Source of the DNA: Halobacillus fulvus
GTDB taxonomy: Bacteria > Bacillota > Bacilli > Bacillales > Halobacillaceae
DNA: 64,000 bases
Direction of reading: 5' to 3'
Assembly: GCA_004078665.1 (NCBI GenBank)
Contig: SCFO01000001.1
Coordinates: forward strand, 584,377-648,376
This document shows, piece after piece, positions 51,539 through 59,621 of this stretch (the stretch's first letter is position 1; each line of letters begins with the position of its first letter). Below the pieces are notes generated by a model that saw only the letters and a list, made by a program, of their open reading frames with translations, did no database searches and had not been told where the DNA came from. The position numbers were made by a program, and so were the translations under genes.

Positions 51539-52888
51539 ATGGATGTCCAGACTGAACAAATCGTATCGACCAAGCACTATTTGAGGAGACAAACGCTACA
51601 TACTATATTGGAGGAATTTGATGGGCGTTTAATGAATCTTTCCAAAACGGATCGCAAAAATAAGTACCGGAAAATGAGAGAAAATCCGTATAGTTTTTTC
51701 AGAGGGAGCGCCTATCTGTTTTTCTTTGATGTGACAGACCTTCCTTTCTCCTTTCATACGCCGAAAGAATATCCGACGTGGATCATGGGGGATATGCATG
51801 CCGATAACTTCAGCGGCTTCCAAAGCGAAGATGACGACATTGTGTTCGATGTCGATGATTTTGATGAAGGATTTCTCGGCTCTTATCTATATGATGTGAT
51901 GAGAATGGTCGTAAGCATTCGCTTAATGACAGCAGCAACGGATTGGACAGAAGAGGAGCAGGATGAATTCGTTCACTATTATTTGAAAGCGTATTTGAAG
52001 CAGATGAAGAAGTTCGTCAGTCGCGAAGTGGATCCGACATCCCTTCAATTTACAGCGGACAACACGAAAGGTCCGATTAAGAAAACGTTGAAAAAACTAG
52101 AAGACCGCAAACAATCTCACGAACTCGACAAACAGACGACTATCAATCATGAATCGATCCGGTCGTTTGATATCGGAAAAAGCAAGCTTTCCTCCGTTTC
52201 TAAAAATGAAAGAGAGCAGATAACAGAAGCTTGGGGAGAGTATATCCATTCCTTGAACCCTGAGACCAAACAAGCAGATGAATTTTACCGGATTAAAGAC
52301 ATCGTTAAAAAGAAAGGCTCTGGCATCGGTTCGACTGGCTTAAAGCGCTATTATATTTTGATTGAAGGGGAACAGTCAGAACATCATCACGATGATATTA
52401 TCCTGGAAGCGAAAGAAGCCCGTACACCGATTCCAGCCTATTTTTTTCCTTATGATGAACAGTTTTGGGATGAAAATAAGCATCAGGGAAGACGGGTCAT
52501 TCACACTCAACAGGCGATGCACCATAAAGCAGATCCTTTTTTAGGGTATTTTTCCTTCAGGGGAAGAGACTTTTACGTGAGGGAGCGGTCGCCTTTTTCC
52601 AAGGAACTGAAAGAAAAGCACTGGACGGATTATAAACAGGTAAAGAGGAACGTGAAAACGATGGGCAAAATCAGCGCTAAAATACACGCTAGAGCGGACG
52701 CTGACCTTGAAGAAGGTGTTCTCGACTACCATAGTGAGGATGCCATATTAAAAGCGATCGGCAAGGATAAACGGCTTTTCTATCATCAGCTCATTGTATG
52801 GTCGCGCCATTATCAGCACAATGTGGAGCGGGATTACCAGCTTTTCCGAGAATGGTTAGTCGAGGAAGACTATTTTAAATCGTATTAG
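51539..52888 (+). CDS. DUF2252 family protein
   Basis: 449-residue protein of the DUF2252 family, distantly kinase-like; function unknown. Signature region MGDMHADNFSGF (aminoglycoside-kinase-like HxD/N loop) followed by VFDVDDFDEGFLGSYLYDVMRMVVS, plus FFRGSAYLF near the start and GIGSTGLKRYYILIEG. The start is ATG at 51539, 9 bases after GAGGAG; the in-frame ATG at 51518 has no ribosome site. Confidence 0.82.
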   Translation: MDVQTEQIVSTKHYLRRQTLHTILEEFDGRLMNLSKTDRKNKYRKMRENPYSFFRGSAYLFFFDVTDLPFSFHTPKEYPTWIMGDMHADNFSGFQSEDDDIVFDVDDFDEGFLGSYLYDVMRMVVSIRLMTAATDWTEEEQDEFVHYYLKAYLKQMKKFVSREVDPTSLQFTADNTKGPIKKTLKKLEDRKQSHELDKQTTINHESIRSFDIGKSKLSSVSKNEREQITEAWGEYIHSLNPETKQADEFYRIKDIVKKKGSGIGSTGLKRYYILIEGEQSEHHHDDIILEAKEARTPIPAYFFPYDEQFWDENKHQGRRVIHTQQAMHHKADPFLGYFSFRGRDFYVRERSPFSKELKEKHWTDYKQVKRNVKTMGKISAKIHARADADLEEGVLDYHSEDAILKAIGKDKRLFYHQLIVWSRHYQHNVERDYQLFREWLVEEDYFKSY

Positions 52889-52958
52889 CACCTGTTGTAT
52901 CCTTTCAATCAATGATATAATTTTCATGTTATACATTTAGATACTGGAGGATTAATAC

Positions 52959-54575
52959 ATGTTAAACGTTCATAATGTCAGCCTTCGATTTGGCGACCAG
53001 AAATTGTTTGAAGACGTTAATATAAAATTCACACCCGGAAACTGTTATGGTTTAATCGGAGCAAACGGAGCAGGGAAGTCTACCTTCCTGAAAATCCTAA
53101 GCGGAGAGATCGAACCACAGACTGGCGATGTGTCGATGAACAAGGATCAGCGCCTAGCTGTGTTGAAACAGAACCACTTCGAATATGACGAGTACCAAGT
53201 ACTTGAAACAGTCGTAATGGGTCACGCTCGTCTCTATGAAGTGATGAAAGAAAAAGATGCGATTTATATGAAAGGAGAATTCACGGAAGAAGATGGCATG
53301 CGTGCAGCAGAGCTAGAAGGTGAATTCGCCGAAATGAACGGTTGGGAAGCAGAATCAGATGCGGCCCGACTATTGACAGGTCTAGGCATTACAGAAGAAC
53401 TGCACGATAAGCAGGTACGGGACCTTGGCGGTTCTGAAAAGGTGAAGGTACTACTTGCACAAGCCCTGTTTGGTAACCCTGATGTGCTTCTTCTCGATGA
53501 GCCGACCAACCACCTGGATATTAAAGCGATCCAGTGGCTGGAAGACTTCTTGATCGATTTTGAAAACACGGTGATTGTAGTTTCCCACGACCGTCACTTC
53601 TTGAACAACGTATGTACTCATATTGCCGACCTTGATTTCGGTAAGATTCAGGTTTATGTAGGAAACTATGATTTCTGGTATGAATCCAGCCAGCTTGCAA
53701 TGAAGATGGCAGAAGACCAAAACAAGAAAAAAGAAGAAAAGATTAAAGACTTGAAAGAGTTCATTGCTCGTTTCAGTGCGAATGCCTCTAAGTCGAAACA
53801 GGCGACTTCCCGTAAGAAGCTTCTTGAAAAAATTACGCTCGATGATATTCAACCTTCTTCAAGAAAATATCCGTACATCGCGTTTAAAGCGGATCGCGAA
53901 ATCGGAAATGACCTGTTGACCGTCGAGAACCTTTCGAAGACGATCGATGGCGAGAAGGTACTGGATAATATCAGCTTTACGTTGAATAAAGATGATAAAG
54001 TAGCTTTAGTCGGAGCAAACGAAACCGCGAAGACAGCATTGTTCCAAATTTTAATGGGCGAGATGGAACCAGATGAAGGAACATACAAATGGGGAATCAC
54101 CACTTCCCAAAGCTACTTCCCTAAAGATAACTCTGAGTTCTTCGAGGGATCAGATAAGAACCTTGTCCAGTGGCTTCGTCAATATTCTCCGGAAGATGAG
54201 ACCGAAACCTTCCTTAGAAGTTTCCTAGGCCGTATGCTATTCTCTGGTGAAGAGGCGCTTAAAAAAGCAAGCGTCCTATCAGGGGGAGAAAAAGTTCGGT
54301 GTATGCTGTCTAAAATGATGCTTTCCGGCTCGAACGTGTTGCTATTGGATGAACCGACGAACCACTTGGATCTAGAATCGATTACGTCCTTAAACAAAGG
54401 GTTGATCAATTTCAAAGGTTCGATCATTTTCGCTTCCCACGACCATGAATTTATTCAAACGATTGCCAACCGGATCATTGAAATTACACCGAATGGAAAA
54501 ATCGTCAATAAAGAAATGACGTATGATGAATATTTGAAAGATCCTGATGTTCAGAAAAAGCTAGCCACGATGTAA
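52959..54575 (+). CDS. ykpA: ABC-F ATPase (YkpA/YbiT type)
   Basis: Soluble ribosome-associated ABC-F protein, 538 residues, two nucleotide-binding domains and no TM. First site: Walker A GANGAGKST, signature LGGSEKVKV, Walker B LLLDEPTNHLD. Second site: Walker A reads GANETAKTA, where the glycine before the lysine is alanine, then LSGGEKVRC and LLLDEPTNHLD. The linker between domains carries the basic ARFSANASKSKQATSRKK. Possible promoter with TATAAT at 52916-52921. TGGAGG precedes the ATG. Confidence 0.9.
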   Translation: MLNVHNVSLRFGDQKLFEDVNIKFTPGNCYGLIGANGAGKSTFLKILSGEIEPQTGDVSMNKDQRLAVLKQNHFEYDEYQVLETVVMGHARLYEVMKEKDAIYMKGEFTEEDGMRAAELEGEFAEMNGWEAESDAARLLTGLGITEELHDKQVRDLGGSEKVKVLLAQALFGNPDVLLLDEPTNHLDIKAIQWLEDFLIDFENTVIVVSHDRHFLNNVCTHIADLDFGKIQVYVGNYDFWYESSQLAMKMAEDQNKKKEEKIKDLKEFIARFSANASKSKQATSRKKLLEKITLDDIQPSSRKYPYIAFKADREIGNDLLTVENLSKTIDGEKVLDNISFTLNKDDKVALVGANETAKTALFQILMGEMEPDEGTYKWGITTSQSYFPKDNSEFFEGSDKNLVQWLRQYSPEDETETFLRSFLGRMLFSGEEALKKASVLSGGEKVRCMLSKMMLSGSNVLLLDEPTNHLDLESITSLNKGLINFKGSIIFASHDHEFIQTIANRIIEITPNGKIVNKEMTYDEYLKDPDVQKKLATM

Positions 54576-54580
54576 TAGTG

Positions 54581-54613
54581 AAAGCCTGCCTTTAATAGGG
54601 CAGGCTTTTTTTG
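54581..54613 (+). terminator. Terminator after ABC-F gene
   Basis: AAAGCCTGCC (54581-54590) pairs with GGCAGGCTTT (from 54599), followed by a T-run. Confidence 0.9.
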
Positions 54614-54717
54614 TTTTTAAAAGAATTACTAAATTTATTCATAGAAAATACAAAAAAAGTAGATAAATGTAATAAAATAGGGATTTGAAAAGGAAAAAGG
54701 CTGGTAAATGAGGCTTT

Positions 54718-54734
54718 TGTAATGCTGCTGCAAT
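54718..54734 (+). promoter_or_regulatory. WalR-like binding site upstream of yocH
   Basis: TGTAAT-N5-TGCAAT (54718-54723 and 54729-54734) matches the WalR direct repeat TGTWAH-N5-TGTWAH at 11 of 12 positions. A possible promoter (TTCTTC 54773-54778, 17 bases, GATAAT 54796-54801) lies 40 bases downstream, the right layout for activation. Confidence 0.65.
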
Positions 54735-54863
54735 AAAGGTGTTACGTTTGAAATCAAACTGTTAGCGTCCTGTTCTTCATTTTATATGAAATTCTGATAA
54801 TCTGTTAATTGTGAAGTTACAAAGGACGTAATCGTAACACACAATTATGAGGAGGCAGAATGA

Positions 54864-55637
54864 ATGAAGAAAACAGTTTTCTCTCTAGCAGCTACTGTCG
54901 CGTTAACGGGTGCATTTGCTACAACGGCAAGTGCAGAAGAATATACAATCGATAAAGGAGATACACTTTGGAGCATCTCCCAAAAATATAATGTTTCTGT
55001 AAATCAATTGAAATCCTGGAACGGATTGAACTCTAACTTGATTTATCCGAATCAGACACTGACGGTTTCCGGTCAGTCCAACTCTTCTGCACCAAGTCAG
55101 TCTAGCTCTAGCGCATCTAGTTATACAGTAAAATCTGGAGACACGTTATGGAGCATTTCTCAACAGTTTGGAATTACGGTTGATCAGTTGATGGCATGGA
55201 ACAATCTTTCTTCTACATTGATTTATCCTGGCCAACAGTTCGCTGTTCAAGGTCAAGCAGCGGCTGCGCCAGCTACTAGCCAGTCTTCCAATAGCTCTAG
55301 TTCTCAAACAACACAAACAAGCACAAGTTCTTCTAACGATGTTGTAAAAGAATTCACTGCGGAAGCTACGGCTTATACAGCATACTGCACAGGTTGCAGT
55401 GGTGTAACAGCTACAGGAATTGACCTGCGTGCGAACCCTAACCAAAAAGTCATTGCGGTAGATCCTAGCGTCATCCCACTTGGATCTAAAGTATATGTAG
55501 AAGGTTACGGAACAGCTATCGCTGGCGATACTGGTGGTGCGATCAAAGGCAACCGTATCGATGTCTTCATTCCAGACCGTGGAGAAGCGCTTGATTTCGG
55601 TAGAAAATCCGTAAAAGTTCAAGTGCTTAGCCAATAA
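54864..55637 (+). CDS. yocH: LysM and 3D domain cell wall hydrolase (YocH-like)
   Basis: Secreted peptidoglycan-binding hydrolase, 257 residues. Signal peptide about 1-24 (KKTVFSLAATVALTGAFATTASA), two LysM repeats (YTIDKGDTLWSISQKY; YTVKSGDTLWSISQQF) joined by Ser/Gln/Thr-rich linkers, and a C-terminal 3D domain (ATAYTAYC, VDPSVIPLGSKVYVEGYG, GDTGGAIKGNRIDVFIPD) related to lytic transglycosylases. B. subtilis yocH is a WalR target, and a WalR-like site is found here. Confidence 0.92.
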   Translation: MKKTVFSLAATVALTGAFATTASAEEYTIDKGDTLWSISQKYNVSVNQLKSWNGLNSNLIYPNQTLTVSGQSNSSAPSQSSSSASSYTVKSGDTLWSISQQFGITVDQLMAWNNLSSTLIYPGQQFAVQGQAAAAPATSQSSNSSSSQTTQTSTSSSNDVVKEFTAEATAYTAYCTGCSGVTATGIDLRANPNQKVIAVDPSVIPLGSKVYVEGYGTAIAGDTGGAIKGNRIDVFIPDRGEALDFGRKSVKVQVLSQ

Positions 55638-55681
55638 TACTAGGATCTTCTTTCTCCCCTTCGTGAAGTAGATCTATTGAG

Positions 55682-55716
55682 CCCCTCTTTACACTTTTGT
55701 GTATGGAGGGGTTTTT
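55682..55716 (+). terminator. Terminator after yocH
   Basis: CCCCTC (55682-55687) pairs with GAGGGG (from 55706), with TACAC/GTGTA inside, followed by TTTTT. Confidence 0.85.
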
Positions 55717-55804
55717 ATGATGGGTAGAAACGTCCCAGCTAGCGTTTCCGTACCGTTATTGATAGACTATTAGCAGGACTTTTACATAGAGAGGAGCCAT
55801 TCAA

Positions 55805-56803
55805 ATGAAAGCCATTGTACATGAAGGAAAAGATGGACTTGCTGGACTTAAGGTCCAAGAAATGCCCGTTAAAGATGTTGGGCACCGTGAAGTCAAAATA
55901 AAAGTTTTTACTGCTGGCATGAACAGACGTGATCTTGCCGTGGTCACGAAACGGCATACAGCCAATGACCCAGCGCTTATCCCTGGTTCTGACGCATCCG
56001 GCATCATCGAGGCGGTCGGAGACGGTGTTACGAGATTCTCTATAGGTGATGAAGTCGTCATCAACCCAGGATTAGGATGGCAAAAAAACAGTGACGCTCC
56101 ACCGGAAGGCTTTGAAATTGTCGGGTTACCGGATCACGGGACCTTTGCTGACTACTATGTATGTACGGAAGATCACGTCGAAAAGAAACCGGAACATTTG
56201 AGCTTTGAAGAAGCGGGTGTTTTGCCACTTGCAGCTTTGACTGCCTATCGTGCTCTGTTTACTCGTGGAAAGCTGACCAAAGGAGAAACTGTCATGCTGC
56301 CGGGTATCGGAAGCGGCGTCCTCACATTTGCTTTGAAATATGCGAAGGCGGTAGGAGCAAGGGTCATCGTCACCTCTAGGTCCAAACAGAAGCAGAAGGA
56401 TGCGCTCGAGTTGGGAGCGGATGTAGCAATTGATACCGAAAGCGACTGGAAGGAAGCTCTTAAAGAAGAACGTATCGATCTATTGATTGAAAGTATAGGA
56501 GAAGCTACGTTTAATAAGTCTCTGGATATCATTCGAAAGGGAGGTACGATTGTTACATTCGGGGCGACGACGGATGACAACATACAAATGAATATCCGTT
56601 CCTTTTTCTATGGCCAGTATAATTTGCTCGGTTCGACTATGGGGAGCGCTGAAGAGTTCAGAGAGATGCTTGCATTCGTAGCAGAGCATCAAATCAAACC
56701 CCAACTTGACCGAATCTTCACCCCGGAACAGTACGAAGAAGCCTTTGAATACGTTCGGGATTCGAAAAATTTCGGTAAAATAGGTATCCGTTTTAACCAA
56801 TAA
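55805..56803 (+). CDS. yogA: Zinc-type alcohol dehydrogenase-like quinone oxidoreductase (YogA-like)
   Basis: MDR-superfamily reductase of 332 residues: GroES-like N-terminus (MKAIVHEGKDG, GMNRRDL, PGSDASGIIEAVG) and Rossmann domain (PGIGSGVLTFALKYAKA). No structural zinc cysteines, so of the quinone oxidoreductase type, probably NADPH-dependent. Similar to B. subtilis YogA. GAGAGGAG precedes the ATG. A 21-base repeat begins 12 bases after the stop. Confidence 0.85.
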   Translation: MKAIVHEGKDGLAGLKVQEMPVKDVGHREVKIKVFTAGMNRRDLAVVTKRHTANDPALIPGSDASGIIEAVGDGVTRFSIGDEVVINPGLGWQKNSDAPPEGFEIVGLPDHGTFADYYVCTEDHVEKKPEHLSFEEAGVLPLAALTAYRALFTRGKLTKGETVMLPGIGSGVLTFALKYAKAVGARVIVTSRSKQKQKDALELGADVAIDTESDWKEALKEERIDLLIESIGEATFNKSLDIIRKGGTIVTFGATTDDNIQMNIRSFFYGQYNLLGSTMGSAEEFREMLAFVAEHQIKPQLDRIFTPEQYEEAFEYVRDSKNFGKIGIRFNQ

Positions 56804-56815
56804 CATTTTGACTTA

Positions 56816-56836
56816 AAACTTAGTAGCAACTCCGAA
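56816..56836 (+). repeat. 21-base intergenic repeat, copy 1
   Basis: Identical over 21 bases to 59470-59490 (starts AAACTTAGTAG, ends CAACTCCGAA). It lies between yogA and the padR-like gene, about 110 bases before the latter. Confidence 0.8.
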
Positions 56837-56915
56837 TTAATAAATAAAAAACAACCATAGTGCGAACGAATGTGCGTATCATTGGACAAACGGTCCTTCC
56901 TTTATTGTAAAATAG

Positions 56916-56931
56916 ATGTAACTATTTACAT
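56916..56931 (+). promoter_or_regulatory. PadR-type operator
   Basis: ATGTAA-CTAT-TTACAT is a perfect palindrome and fits the PadR consensus ATGT-N8-ACAT. It ends exactly at the ribosome site of the padR-like gene. A second small palindrome, GGAC-AAAC-GTCC-like, lies near 56884-56896. Confidence 0.7.
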
Positions 56932-56945
56932 AAGGAGGGATCGTT

Positions 56946-57326
56946 TTGTCTCATAAAAATAATCCGAAGCGTTTTGCTTTAAATATGAGCGCAGCACAAT
57001 TTACGAAGTTCTATATTATGCATCTGCTACAAGTATCCCAGCCTATGATCAGTGAGCATTTCAAGTCTGAATTCAAAAAACTAACCAACAATTGGATACC
57101 AGCGCCTTCCACTTTGCTAGATACATTACATGATATGACAGAGGAAGGGCTTTTGTATAGGAAAGAAGATTATAAGTCTTATGAGAAGAAACGTCAAAAA
57201 GTATATTGGTATTATTTAACGGATCAAGGAAAAGAAGAATTCGATGTATTAAAGAAAAAATATAAAATCCTATTTGAAGAGCAAATTGAAATCTTACAAA
57301 GAATTATGAAAGACGTTTACAAATAA
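56946..57326 (+). CDS. PadR-like winged-helix regulator
   Basis: 126 residues: winged helix (FTKFYIMHLLQVSQPMISEHF, APSTLLDTLHDMTEEGLLYRKE), beta wing (KKRQKVYWYYLTDQGKEEF) and a long C-terminal dimer helix. This is PadR layout; it also resembles the replication terminator protein RTP, which has the same fold. The upstream ATGT-N8-ACAT palindrome favours an autoregulated PadR. TTG start at 56946 after AAGGAGGGA. The monooxygenase gene follows after 16 bases. Confidence 0.8.
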   Translation: MSHKNNPKRFALNMSAAQFTKFYIMHLLQVSQPMISEHFKSEFKKLTNNWIPAPSTLLDTLHDMTEEGLLYRKEDYKSYEKKRQKVYWYYLTDQGKEEFDVLKKKYKILFEEQIEILQRIMKDVYK

Positions 57327-57342
57327 GTTCAGGAGGATCATC

Positions 57343-58338
57343 ATGAAGCTGAGCGTTTTAGATCAAAGTCCGATATCTAAAGGTCAGACAGCACAAGACG
57401 CCTTGAAACAGACAATTGAACTGGCACAATGGACAGAACAATTAGGCTATCATCGTTACTGGGTTGCCGAACATCATAGCACAAACGGTCTTGCCGGAAG
57501 TTCGCCGGAACTATTGATTGGACAAATTGCAGCAGCCACTGAGCGCATCCGCGTCGGATCTGGAGGTGTGCTTCTCCCACAATACAGTCCGTTGAAAGTC
57601 GCCGAGAACTTTCGGCTGCTCGAATCCTTTTATCCAGGGCGCATCGATCTTGGTCTTGGGCGCTCTCCAGGAGGAGGAAAGAAGACAAGGCTTGCTTTGA
57701 CCGACGGTATAGAAAAGCCTTTAAGTTCTTTTTCAAGACAAGTGAAAGAGCTGCAAAGGTTTTTGTATGATGAGGTTCCTAAAGGGGATCGGTATTTTGG
57801 TGTGTACGCAAGGCCGGAGACTGCAAGCAGTCCACCCACCTGGATCCTAGGGTTAACCGAAAGAGGGGCTAAACACGCAGCTGTGAACGGTACAGGCTTC
57901 ACTTTTGGCCACTTCATTAACCCGACGCATGCCGAGGAGGCGATTGCTACCTACCGCGACAGGTTCAAACCGTCTGCTGTAAGAAGTGTTCCAGAAGTCA
58001 ATGCGTGTGTGTTCGTAGTATGTGCCGAAACGGATAAAGAAGCAGAAGAATTAGCCCTCAGTCAGGATATGTGGCTGCTTCAAGTGGAAAAAGGGTTAGA
58101 GACCCGTGTCCCGTCCGTAGACGAAGTGAAACGACACGCATTCACGGATGAAGAGCAAAGAAAAATAAGACAAAACAGAAAACGCTGTGTCATCGGTTCA
58201 GAACAAACCGTCAAAGAACAGTTAGAAACGATCGCGATGCAGTATGACATAAATGAACTGCTGATTATTACGAATATTTATGATTTCGATAAGAAAAAAG
58301 ATTCTTATGCTAGGGTCTCGCGTCTATTTCAGCAATAA
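57343..58338 (+). CDS. Luciferase-like FMN monooxygenase (LLM class)
   Basis: 331-residue TIM-barrel flavin-dependent oxidoreductase of the MsnO8/YceB-like group. Conserved LSVLDQSPI at the start, HRYWVAEHHSTNGLAGSSPE, IRVGSGGVLLPQYSPLKVAE and GRIDLGLGRSPGG. Substrate unknown. AGGAGG precedes the ATG. It is probably cotranscribed with and controlled by the PadR-like gene. Confidence 0.87.
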   Translation: MKLSVLDQSPISKGQTAQDALKQTIELAQWTEQLGYHRYWVAEHHSTNGLAGSSPELLIGQIAAATERIRVGSGGVLLPQYSPLKVAENFRLLESFYPGRIDLGLGRSPGGGKKTRLALTDGIEKPLSSFSRQVKELQRFLYDEVPKGDRYFGVYARPETASSPPTWILGLTERGAKHAAVNGTGFTFGHFINPTHAEEAIATYRDRFKPSAVRSVPEVNACVFVVCAETDKEAEELALSQDMWLLQVEKGLETRVPSVDEVKRHAFTDEEQRKIRQNRKRCVIGSEQTVKEQLETIAMQYDINELLIITNIYDFDKKKDSYARVSRLFQQ

Positions 58339-58403
58339 CTACGACTTTTACCCATACACCCTTCCCTCCTGCAGCATATAAAGAAGGAAAGGGGGGAATT
58401 GGA

Positions 58404-58490
58404 ATGAGTAGAGGTTATGGCGGAGGATTTGCGTTAATCGTCGTATTGTTTATTCTCCTGATTATTGTAGGAGCATCTTGGTGGTATTAA
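58404..58490 (+). CDS. yjcZ: YjcZ family sporulation peptide
   Basis: 28-residue membrane peptide MSRGYGGGFALIVVLFILL... ending GASWWY: glycine/tyrosine start then one hydrophobic helix. The FALIVVLFILLIIVGA core is the YjcZ-family signature of bacilli, found in sporulating cells. GGGGGGAA lies before the ATG and a terminator follows, so it is a complete small transcription unit. Confidence 0.85.
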   Translation: MSRGYGGGFALIVVLFILLIIVGASWWY

Positions 58491-58498
58491 AAACAAGA

Positions 58499-58530
58499 AA
58501 AAGTGTGGCTACCCGGCCACACTTTTATTT
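58499..58530 (+). terminator. Terminator after yjcZ-like gene
   Basis: AAAAGTGTGGC (58499-58509) pairs with GCCACACTTTT (58516-58526), then ATTTTT. Confidence 0.88.
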
Positions 58531-58539
58531 TTGTCGATT

Positions 58540-58567
58540 TTGCACAGGTTATGTAATAAGATATAAT
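58540..58567 (+). promoter_or_regulatory. Promoter of cvfB
   Basis: TTGCAC (58540-58545), 16-base spacer, TATAAT (58562-58567), 35 bases before the TTG start. Confidence 0.65.
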
Positions 58568-58602
58568 GGAGAACATTACGGTTAAAAAGGAAGGCGAATA
58601 GA

Positions 58603-59466
58603 TTGCAATCAAAAGTAGGAACGATTCAGACGTGTAACGTCGTCAAAAGAATAACAAAAGGCTTCGTCATCGAAAAGAACAGTGAGGAAATTGTACTTGC
58701 TGATGGAGAAGGTACGGAAGACCTAGAAATAGGACAAGCAATCGAGGTGTTTATTTATATAAATAAACAAGGAAATCTAGCTGCGACAATCAACTTACCT
58801 GAGGTAACGAGAGACTCCTATGGCTGGGCTGAAGTTGAAGAGGTCATCCCGAATATGGGGGTCTTCGTCGATATCGGTCTTGACGATAAGGATATTCTCG
58901 TGTCAGAGGATGAACTGCCTCATTTGAAGTCTGTCTGGCCTCAAAAAGGAGACGACCTTTTCGTAAGCCTCGAACTAGATAAAAAAGGACGTCTGATCGC
59001 AGAACCGATTTCAGAACAAGAAGTGATGGACGACCTCGAACAAGCTCCGGCCTCCATGTTAAATGAAGAGGTGACCGCACGAGTCTATAAAGCGACAAAA
59101 GCAGGTTCTGCTGTCCTTACAGGGGAGGGCTATAGAGGCTTCATTCACCCACATGAACGCAAGGAAGAGCCACGCTTAGGCCAGACGATCGTAGGAAGAG
59201 TCATTGATGTAAAAGAGGATGGGACGATCAACATTTCGCTACGACCATTAAAGCAAGAGAGCCAAAAAGAAGATGCTGATGTGATCTACGATTATTTGCT
59301 CGAAAACGATGGAGTGATGCCTTTTCATGATAAATCCGATCCTGAAGAAATAAGAGAGACGTTTAAAATCAGTAAAGCCGCATTCAAACGTGCCATCGGG
59401 AAACTGCTAAAAGAGCAAAAAATCGAGCAAAAAGATGGAGAAACGAGAATCAAACACGATTCTTAA
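58603..59466 (+). CDS. cvfB: S1-domain RNA-binding protein CvfB (YitL)
   Basis: 287-residue RNA-binding protein made of tandem S1-like folds and a C-terminal winged helix (YDYLLENDGVMPFHDKSDPEEIRETFKISKAAFKRAIGKLLKE). S1 cores at NMGVFVDIGLDDKDILVSEDEL and GQTIVGRVIDVKEDGTINISLR. In Staphylococcus CvfB affects virulence gene expression. TTG start at 58603, 8 bases after AAAGGAAGG; length matches B. subtilis YitL. Confidence 0.9.
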   Translation: MQSKVGTIQTCNVVKRITKGFVIEKNSEEIVLADGEGTEDLEIGQAIEVFIYINKQGNLAATINLPEVTRDSYGWAEVEEVIPNMGVFVDIGLDDKDILVSEDELPHLKSVWPQKGDDLFVSLELDKKGRLIAEPISEQEVMDDLEQAPASMLNEEVTARVYKATKAGSAVLTGEGYRGFIHPHERKEEPRLGQTIVGRVIDVKEDGTINISLRPLKQESQKEDADVIYDYLLENDGVMPFHDKSDPEEIRETFKISKAAFKRAIGKLLKEQKIEQKDGETRIKHDS

Positions 59467-59469
59467 CTC

Positions 59470-59490
59470 AAACTTAGTAGCAACTCCGAA
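59470..59490 (+). repeat. 21-base intergenic repeat, copy 2
   Basis: Identical to 56816-56836. It begins 3 bases after the cvfB stop and lies about 130 bases before the membrane-anchored msrB. Confidence 0.8.
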
Positions 59491-59621
59491 AACTAAAGTA
59501 AAAAAAATGATAAAATGTCATTCGTCCTAAACAAGCACATCCCTTAAGCCCTTTCACTTATCCTCCTGAATAGAGAGTGTTAAAATTAAACTAAATACAT
59601 TCCTCCAGGGGGGAGAGAAGG

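Noticed and set aside
54614-54863. c-di-AMP (ydaO) riboswitch before the yocH-like gene
   Set aside because: Such riboswitches often precede wall hydrolases, but I find none of the conserved aptamer segments and the likely leader is only about 50 bases.
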